Origin: Mytilus trossulus
Lineage: Eukaryota > Mollusca > Bivalvia > Mytilida > Mytilidae
DNA length: 64,000 bases
Reading direction: 5' to 3'
Assembly (NCBI RefSeq): GCF_036588685.1
Contig: NC_086373.1
Coordinates: 54,939,164-55,003,163 of the forward strand
How positions within the stretch are numbered: the first letter of the stretch is position 1; every line of letters starts with the position of its first letter. Positions 57,583-64,000 of the stretch are shown here, piece by piece. The notes under the pieces are model-generated. The model was not told where the DNA came from. It made no database searches and worked only from the letters and a program-made list of their open reading frames with translations. Made by a program: the position numbers and the translations under genes.

Positions 57583-58317
57583 ATGAAGGGGATCCAAGCA
57601 AAAAGAACATGCCTCAGACAACAGATTATAAAACAGCTGTTTCTTGGTCCAATCATCATCTCTGCTTGACTTATAACTCAATAACTAAGAACTATAAACC
57701 TCCATATATGTCTGGAATTATTCCTTATCAATACTGTTTTAATGTTAATAATTAATGGCCGCTGGATCAAAGTATTATATTTATCAGAATGGAGTTCCAA
57801 AAGACTGAATCCATCTATGTTTGACCTATCTCTACAGGAAAAAAGGTTATCTTGCTAAATTAATTCCCTAAGTCAACAACAGACAATCCAAATATTTTAC
57901 CCAGAGGTAATAATTTACCTTTTTAATTCATATAAGGTCACACCATATAATTTTTTCATGGTATATGACCTTTAGGTCGATTAAAAAAAAAATTGAAGGA
58001 AGCCAGATCAACTGACAAATTGAGACATTAAAAAAGAACAAGAGTTTACATGACAAAGTATGAATATGGAATTTGTTTTTGTAAATCAGGGATCAATTTA
58101 AGAAAATATATAAACAAATTACTAATATTTTTTTTATGTGTTTGAAAGGAAGGCAATGTTTTAGTGTAAACAATATTTTTAGGTAAAGTAGTTAAAAAAA
58201 ACCCTACTCCAATCATAGGGTCAAGTTGGATGTAGAATCAAACCACTTTCATGACTTTTGTTTAATGTAAATTAGCCACTCAAAATAATACAAAAAAAAA
58301 TGTTCTTCTTAATTTAA
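57583..58317. other. Intergenic DNA between two MITEs
   Basis: The 63-codon frame at 57564-57755 starts inside the MITE end and has no features. Confidence 0.4.
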
Positions 58318-58587
58318 GGTGGTACCTAACACCTGAACTTAAATTTATTTGGCTCGTTTAATTTTCTTAAAATTTTGACAAAGTATTTACTTTGACCGTT
58401 TGACAAAAATATAAAAAAAATCCAAAAATTGAACCAACCGTTTAATCAGAAAAATTACACTCAGTCTGGTTAATGACAAACACTTATTTTGATCATCGAG
58501 AAGCTTAAGATTCCCTTAAGAACACAATGTCATTAAAACGTTCTGCTTATTTTACCGAGTTATCTCCCTGTAGTGTTAGGTACCACC
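58318..58587. mobile_element. piggyBac-like MITE, copy 3, TTAA target
   Basis: GGTGGTACCTAACAC and GTGTTAGGTACCACC ends, TTAA at 58314-58317 and 58588-58591. Same length class as copy 2, including the TTACCGAGTTATCTCCCTG block. Confidence 0.85.
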
Positions 58588-59025
58588 TTAAGTCAGCATA
58601 TTAATCAATTTTCATGCATTTGGTCAATACACCTATATATATATATATTCATTTATTGTGCGGCTGTGAAAATATATTGAATTAAAGTTATTTCTGCATT
58701 TTAATATGGCTTAAAGATAAAAAGAAAACTATTGACCTACCAAATCTGTAACAATTATCATTTTCAAGATTTCAACGATTTTTAAATGTAAAACTTAGTT
58801 TATATTGATTGTTGCACAGTATTTGTGCAGTTTTATCAATCAAATGTGTATGTCCTGACTCCCAATAATATCCTTTGAAGTTGCTTGATAATTTTAATTT
58901 CAAACGCATTCGACAAATTATGTTGCTATTTTGCCCTGAACATAGTAATTGTGCATATCTACAGATAGGAAATTGACTTTGTGAATCCGAAACAACAAGA
59001 ATTCAAGCTTTGTCATACTGAGCAT

Positions 59026-59059
<34 letters not shown>

Positions 59060-59159
59060 TGCCTATAAATAGCAGCACATGACATACAAATCTATGGGAG
59101 TGTGGATTAATCAGTACAGAGATTAATTCAATTACACAAATAAAATTATAGATTGCCTA
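58588..59159. other. Intergenic DNA with an (AT)n microsatellite
   Basis: The (AT)n run lies at about 59029-59056, with a shorter one near 58635. No gene seen. Confidence 0.5.
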
Positions 59160-61934
59160 ACAATGTAATTTTAACACACTATTTAGTATGTAAATATAAG
59201 AATAAGAATGTTTAAAATATTTACAAAATGATGAAAATAAACGCAATATTTCGCTAGACCAACTAGCTTTATCAAGCGTGCATCTATCCAGGTGAAATCG
59301 GATGTAGATGATAAGAAACTTTTGCAGCTCAATGTCTATGTTGAATTTGGATTGAGCTGCCTTAAAAATAAAAAGAATTTGCAGCTCCATGTATATGTTG
59401 CTCTTGGATTTAGCTGCCTTAAAAATACATAATTGGAAGTTGAAATTAGCAACGTTCATTGGCCGATATTACGGGATAAAAAGGACGATGCTTTGTTTTT
59501 AAATTATTCTTTATCTTTCCTGTATCTTTTCTCGTCTTTTTCGTTAAGACCATCAGGTTCTAAAGTGTGGAGTTGGTGGATCCAAAAGTTTTCTCTTCTC
59601 CTTCGCGCCGTGGTGTCCCACTCGGTGTTGACTTCTATAATTTGGAAAGTGACATTTTCAAAAGGATGTTTCGTTGAACGAAGATGTCTTGTGAGAGGAC
59701 AGTTTTTGTTGGTTTTGTACGATGAACGATGGTTATTAAGCCGGATATTAAATTTGTCCATTGTTTCTCCCACATACTGAATGCCACAAGTGTCACATGT
59801 TAATATATAGATTGAGTTCTCCGTTTTACAGTTGGAATTTGAGTAGATGGTATAATTTTGTTTAGTAACGGAGCTGGTGAAAGAACTGCTTGTATTGGCA
59901 GCTTTACAACACAAACAATTCCTTCGACCACATTGTTTGTAGCAACCGGGCGATGGAGTAGGCTGCTTTGCTAATACAGAAGTCACTAATTTGTCACGGA
60001 TGTTTTTAGGTCTTCTGAAGGCCATGACTGGTGGTGAGGAAAATACTTTTTTTAGATTTAAATCATTTTCTATAATTTTCCAATGCTTCTGAACAATGGA
60101 TGACACATTTTTAAAATCAGGATGGTAAGTGAGTACAAGGGGTGTTCTGTTAGCTGCTTTATTCTTATCTTTGTACTCAAGAAGTTCTTGGCGACTAGTT
60201 TTGTTTGCTCTTTCGAAAGCGCTATCAATGATGTTGTTATTGTATCCTCGAACAACTAGATGTTTACGAAGTTGTCCAAGTCTAGCATCTTTCGTATTTT
60301 CATTAGAGCATATTCTCTTGATTCGTAATGCCTGGCTGAATGGGATACCACGGGAGCAGTGTTTAGGATGGCAACTTTTTGGAGAAAGGAATTGATGTTT
60401 GTCCGTTTGTTTGGTGTGAAGGTCCGTTATAATGGTTCCGTTCTTGATGTAACTCGTAGTATCGAGGAAGTTAATTTTCTCCATAGAGGATTCATATGTA
60501 AATTTTATTGAATGGTGGAAAGAGTTACAGTGTTCTAGAAATTCATTAAGATGTTCTTGTGAATCTGTCCATTTGAAATCAATATCGTCAATGAATCGGA
60601 ACCATGATAAGGGCTGATATGGAGCACTAGCCAAGAGGCGTTTTTCAAGTTGGCCCATAAATATGTTGGCATATGACGGGGCCATTTTTGTGCCCATACT
60701 AGTACCGTCTATCTGGAGATAGTGTTTTTCATTGAAAGAGAAGTTGTTATTCTCCAGTACTAGTTTGAGAAGTGTAACAAGGCACTCGGTAGGAGGATTT
60801 TTTTCACTACGAGTGTTCCATGCCTCTTCACACGCTGCTATTCCTTCGTCTTGTGGAATGTTGGTATATAAAGAAGACACGTCCATGGATGCAAGTATAG
60901 TATTGCTTGGTAAAGGATTGAGGCTTTCCATTTTCTTTAGATAATCAGTTGTGTCTTGAATGAATGATGGTAGTTCTTTCACATGAGGTCTTAGATGATG
61001 GTCTACAAATTCTGATATCTTTTCAGTTGGATGACTATTCGCTGATACAATTGGTCGACCTGGATTGCCCGTTTTATGTATTTTAGGCAACATATAGAAT
61101 CGTCCGGCCTTTGCTTCGTTCTCAAGAGGTCGGAGATAATCAAAGGTGTCATTGTCTATATGCTTGTTGTCGAACATCTCTTGTAGGATGGTGTTGATCC
61201 TTCGAATAGTATTAAGCGTTGGATCTGTGGTTAATTGTTTATAAAAATTAGAGTTTGAAAGTTGGCGATTCCCCTCTGCTATATAATCTGTTTTATTCAT
61301 GACAACCACAGCACCCCCTTTGTCGGCAGGCTTTATTACAATATCCTCTTGATCTTTTAATGCTTTCAAAGCTATACTTTCTGGCTTGGATAAATTATAA
61401 TTTCTTGTATTTGTTATACAGGACTTTATATCAGACCTCACGTAGTTAATGAATGACTCCAAGTTATCATTTTTACTCTTTGGTGGTTTCCATGAACTTT
61501 TTTTCCTAAATTTTGGGATGGACGTGACTTCTTCATTGGTGTCAGTATCTGAATCTGTTAATCCGGCTTCTTCAAGGTTTTTCTTGCCCCTGTTGTAGAA
61601 AAAATCTTTCAAGCGTAAACGTCTAGCGAATTGGTCTAGGTCTTCGTCTAACTGAAAGTTATTTACAGTTGATGGGATGGGACAGAAATTTAAACCTTTA
61701 CTTAAAAGAGATTCCTCAGCACGTGTAAGTTCTTTAGATGACAAATTTACAACAATGCTTTCAGGTTTTTGTTTCCGTCTTTTAAATTTTCTTTTTCTAG
61801 GGGTCTTATGGTTTGTTGTATTAATTTCATTCATAGGCTGATTTAAATTGACAGTTTGAATTTTATCTCTTTGAAATTTATTCTTTTGTTTTTCTTTATG
61901 TTTTGATAGTTCAATTTTTTCAATATCTGCGAGG
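59160..61934 (-). mobile_element. Penelope-like element (RT + GIY-YIG endonuclease), minus-strand copy
   Basis: The copy holds a long ORF (59504-61942) and about 340 bp of 3' sequence. In the 3' part a block of about 70 bp (GGCAGCTAAATCC and GGCAGCTCAATCC) is duplicated, and a stem GCTAG/CTAGC followed by GAAA occurs near 59249-59270. The 5' end stops abruptly at 61934, where an inverted copy begins 21 bp later. The lower boundary at about 59160 is approximate. Confidence 0.88.
59249..59285 (-). ncRNA. Hammerhead-like fold in the PLE 3' region
   Basis: On the element strand it reads TTGATAA, stem GCTAG with loop TTGGT and CTAGC, then GAAA and TATTGCG. The stem and GAAA box fit hammerhead stem II, but CUGANGA is altered at C3 and G8, so cleavage is unlikely. 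Hammerhead motifs are known from PLEs, which makes a decayed one plausible. Confidence 0.35.
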
Positions 61935-61942
61935 TTTAGCAA
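59504..61942 (-). CDS. Penelope-like element protein: reverse transcriptase with GIY-YIG endonuclease
   Basis: The 812-codon frame encodes an enzyme that copies element RNA and nicks the target. IKPADKGGAVVVMNK lies near residue 205 and YMLPKIHKTGNPGRPIVS near 283. ASMDVSSLYTNIPQDEG is motif A and GTSMGTKMAPSYANIFMG near 415 is motif B. RFIDDIDFKW near 450 is motif C with the catalytic Asp pair. A Cys-rich linker (CYKQCGRRNCLCC) near 670 precedes the endonuclease: YILTCDTCGIQYVGET near 712 is the GIY-YIG core, with IRLNNHR and RRRRENFWIHQL supplying the conserved Arg and Glu. All key residues are present. The frame opens at a TTG after a stop; the first ATG gives residue 37 (MNEINTTN), so the natural N-terminus may be lost. 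Confidence 0.93.
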   Translation of the reverse strand: MLNLADIEKIELSKHKEKQKNKFQRDKIQTVNLNQPMNEINTTNHKTPRKRKFKRRKQKPESIVVNLSSKELTRAEESLLSKGLNFCPIPSTVNNFQLDEDLDQFARRLRLKDFFYNRGKKNLEEAGLTDSDTDTNEEVTSIPKFRKKSSWKPPKSKNDNLESFINYVRSDIKSCITNTRNYNLSKPESIALKALKDQEDIVIKPADKGGAVVVMNKTDYIAEGNRQLSNSNFYKQLTTDPTLNTIRRINTILQEMFDNKHIDNDTFDYLRPLENEAKAGRFYMLPKIHKTGNPGRPIVSANSHPTEKISEFVDHHLRPHVKELPSFIQDTTDYLKKMESLNPLPSNTILASMDVSSLYTNIPQDEGIAACEEAWNTRSEKNPPTECLVTLLKLVLENNNFSFNEKHYLQIDGTSMGTKMAPSYANIFMGQLEKRLLASAPYQPLSWFRFIDDIDFKWTDSQEHLNEFLEHCNSFHHSIKFTYESSMEKINFLDTTSYIKNGTIITDLHTKQTDKHQFLSPKSCHPKHCSRGIPFSQALRIKRICSNENTKDARLGQLRKHLVVRGYNNNIIDSAFERANKTSRQELLEYKDKNKAANRTPLVLTYHPDFKNVSSIVQKHWKIIENDLNLKKVFSSPPVMAFRRPKNIRDKLVTSVLAKQPTPSPGCYKQCGRRNCLCCKAANTSSSFTSSVTKQNYTIYSNSNCKTENSIYILTCDTCGIQYVGETMDKFNIRLNNHRSSYKTNKNCPLTRHLRSTKHPFENVTFQIIEVNTEWDTTARRRRENFWIHQLHTLEPDGLNEKDEKRYRKDKE

Positions 61943-64000
61943 TAATTAAACGTCGCCTCGCAGATATTGAAAAAATTGAACTATCAAAACATAAAGAAAA
62001 ACAAAAGAATAAATTTCAAAGAGATAAAATTCAAACTGTCAATTTAAATCAGCCTATGAATGAAATTAATACAACAAACCATAAGACCCCTAGAAAAAGA
62101 AAATTTAAAAGACGGAAACAAAAACCTGAAAGCATTGTTGTAAATTTGTCATCTAAAGAACTTACACGTGCTGAGGAATCTCTTTTAAGTAAAGGTTTAA
62201 ATTTCTGTCCCATCCCATCAACTGTAAATAACTTTCAGTTAGACGAAGACCTAGACCAATTCGCTAGACGTTTACGCTTGAAAGATTTTTTCTACAACAG
62301 GGGCAAGAAAAACCTTGAAGAAGCCGGATTAACAGATTCAGATACTGACACCAATGAAGAAGTCACGTCCATCCCAAAATTTAGGAAAAAAAGTTCATGG
62401 AAACCACCAAAGAGTAAAAATGATAACTTGGAGTCATTCATTAACTACGTGAGGTCTGATATAAAGTCCTGTATAACAAATACAAGAAATTATAATTTAT
62501 CCAAGCCAGAAAGTATAGCTTTGAAAGCATTAAAAGATCAAGAGGATATTGTAATAAAGCCTGCCGACAAAGGGGGTGCTGTGGTTGTCATGAATAAAAC
62601 AGATTATATAGCAGAGGGGAATCGCCAACTTTCAAACTCTAATTTTTATAAACAATTAACCACAGATCCAACGCTTAATACTATTCGAAGGATCAACACC
62701 ATCCTACAAGAGATGTTCGACAACAAGCATATAGACAATGACACCTTTGATTATCTCCGACCTCTTGAGAACGAAGCAAAGGCCGGACGATTCTATATGT
62801 TGCCTAAAATACATAAAACGGGCAATCCAGGTCGACCAATTGTATCAGCGAATAGTCATCCAACTGAAAAGATATCAGAATTTGTAGACCATCATCTAAG
62901 ACCTCATGTGAAAGAACTACCATCATTCATTCAAGACACAACTGATTATCTAAAGAAAATGGAAAGCCTCAATCCTTTACCAAGCAATACTATACTTGCA
63001 TCCATGGACGTGTCTTCTTTATATACCAACATTCCACAAGACGAAGGAATAGCAGCGTGTGAAGAGGCATGGAACACTCGTAGTGAAAAAAATCCTCCTA
63101 CCGAGTGCCTTGTTACACTTCTCAAACTAGTACTGGAGAATAACAACTTCTCTTTCAATGAAAAACACTATCTCCAGATAGACGGTACTAGTATGGGCAC
63201 AAAAATGGCCCCGTCATATGCCAACATATTTATGGGCCAACTTGAAAAACGCCTCTTGGCTAGTGCTCCATATCAGCCCTTATCATGGTTCCGATTCATT
63301 GACGATATTGATTTCAAATGGACAGATTCACAAGAACATCTTAATGAATTTCTAGAACACTGTAACTCTTTCCACCATTCAATAAAATTTACATATGAAT
63401 CCTCTATGGAGAAAATTAACTTCCTCGATACTACGAGTTACATCAAGAACGGAACCATTATAACGGACCTTCACACCAAACAAACGGACAAACATCAATT
63501 CCTTTCTCCAAAAAGTTGCCATCCTAAACACTGCTCCCGTGGTATCCCATTCAGCCAGGCATTACGAATCAAGAGAATATGCTCTAATGAAAATACGAAA
63601 GATGCTAGACTTGGACAACTTCGTAAACATCTAGTTGTTCGAGGATACAATAACAACATCATTGATAGCGCTTTCGAAAGAGCAAACAAAACTAGTCGCC
63701 AAGAACTTCTTGAGTACAAAGATAAGAATAAAGCAGCTAACAGAACACCCCTTGTACTCACTTACCATCCTGATTTTAAAAATGTGTCATCCATTGTTCA
63801 GAAGCATTGGAAAATTATAGAAAATGATTTAAATCTAAAAAAAGTATTTTCCTCACCACCAGTCATGGCCTTCAGAAGACCTAAAAACATCCGTGACAAA
63901 TTAGTGACTTCTGTATTAGCAAAGCAGCCTACTCCATCGCCCGGTTGCTACAAACAATGTGGTCGAAGGAATTGTTTGTGTTGTAAAGCTGCCAATACAA
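59890..64000. repeat. Giant palindrome: two PLE copies head to head around a 21-bp spacer
   Basis: The arms are 59890-61934 and 61956-64000, at least 2,045 bp each, with the spacer 61935-61955 (TTTAGCAATAATTAAACGTCG). Every stretch I compared was identical between arms. The window ends before the right arm does. Confidence 0.9.
61957..64000 (+). CDS. Penelope-like element protein, second copy in head-to-head orientation, cut by the window end
   Basis: Reading from CTC GCA GAT at 61957, the plus strand repeats the minus-strand protein codon for codon: LADIEKIELSK at the start, then the same RT motifs (RFIDDIDFKW near 63300), to the Cys-rich linker at the window edge. Position p in one copy corresponds to 123890 minus p in the other with no indel over 2,045 bp. 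No start codon precedes it in frame beyond the palindrome centre. The GIY-YIG part lies outside the window. Confidence 0.9.

Noticed and set aside
60129-60395. Plus-strand frames opposite the Penelope-like ORF, with identical twins at 63495-63761
   Set aside because: They are antisense shadows of the RT gene. They were useful only for showing that the two PLE copies are symmetric without indels.
1-64000. tRNA, rRNA, CRISPR array, bacterial operon or integrated viral genome
   Set aside because: No cloverleaf, rRNA block, regularly spaced direct repeats with unique spacers, or clustered viral genes were seen; the tandem arrays have no variable spacers of the CRISPR type.

Overview
This is an AT-rich eukaryotic window that looks like intergenic DNA from a marine bivalve, most likely a mytilid mussel. 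The basis is inference: one short secreted C1q-domain gene with a small signal-peptide exon, BEL/Pao, Penelope-like and several non-LTR retroelements, and many dispersed repeats whose sequences I recognise as typical of mussel genomes. No bacterial gene, rRNA, tRNA or CRISPR array is visible. Most of the window is mobile DNA, much of it nested.

Layout. 1-6267: AT-rich intergenic DNA with a foldback element (2023-2600) and two dispersed repeats. 6268-13386: a BEL/Pao LTR retrotransposon on the minus strand, with a 5-bp target duplication, both LTRs, a polypurine tract and gag, protease, RT and integrase in four frame-shifted pieces. Its 3' LTR holds a 604-bp segment with intron-like GT..AG ends that the other LTR lacks. 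13428-17215: dispersed repeats. 17216-18590: a tandem dimer whose units carry a hammerhead-ribozyme core, one unit split by a Tc1/mariner-type element. 18690-19110: 3' end of a LINE. 20196-26435: a minus-strand CR1/Jockey-type LINE broken by a Mutator-like foldback element and by another repeat that itself holds a 76-bp hAT-like MITE. 26.4-40.9 kb: repeats, Penelope-like (PLE) fragments and tails, a Harbinger-like MITE and local duplications. 41806-43712: a two-exon C1q-domain gene, the best host gene here. 43.8-50.9 kb: decayed PLE and LINE fragments with further MITEs. 51969-52436: an array of about 17 short palindromes. 52.8-58.6 kb: two uncertain coding segments, more repeats and two of the three piggyBac-like MITEs. 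59.16-64.0 kb: a Penelope-like element with RT and GIY-YIG endonuclease, head-to-head with an apparently identical copy that runs off the window.

The retroelements encode their own replication enzymes and the short non-autonomous elements depend on transposases encoded elsewhere. Apart from the C1q gene and two weak exon candidates, no host pathway can be read. All boundaries were read by eye; family names for non-coding repeats rest on target-site length and terminal inverted repeats, not on database matches.
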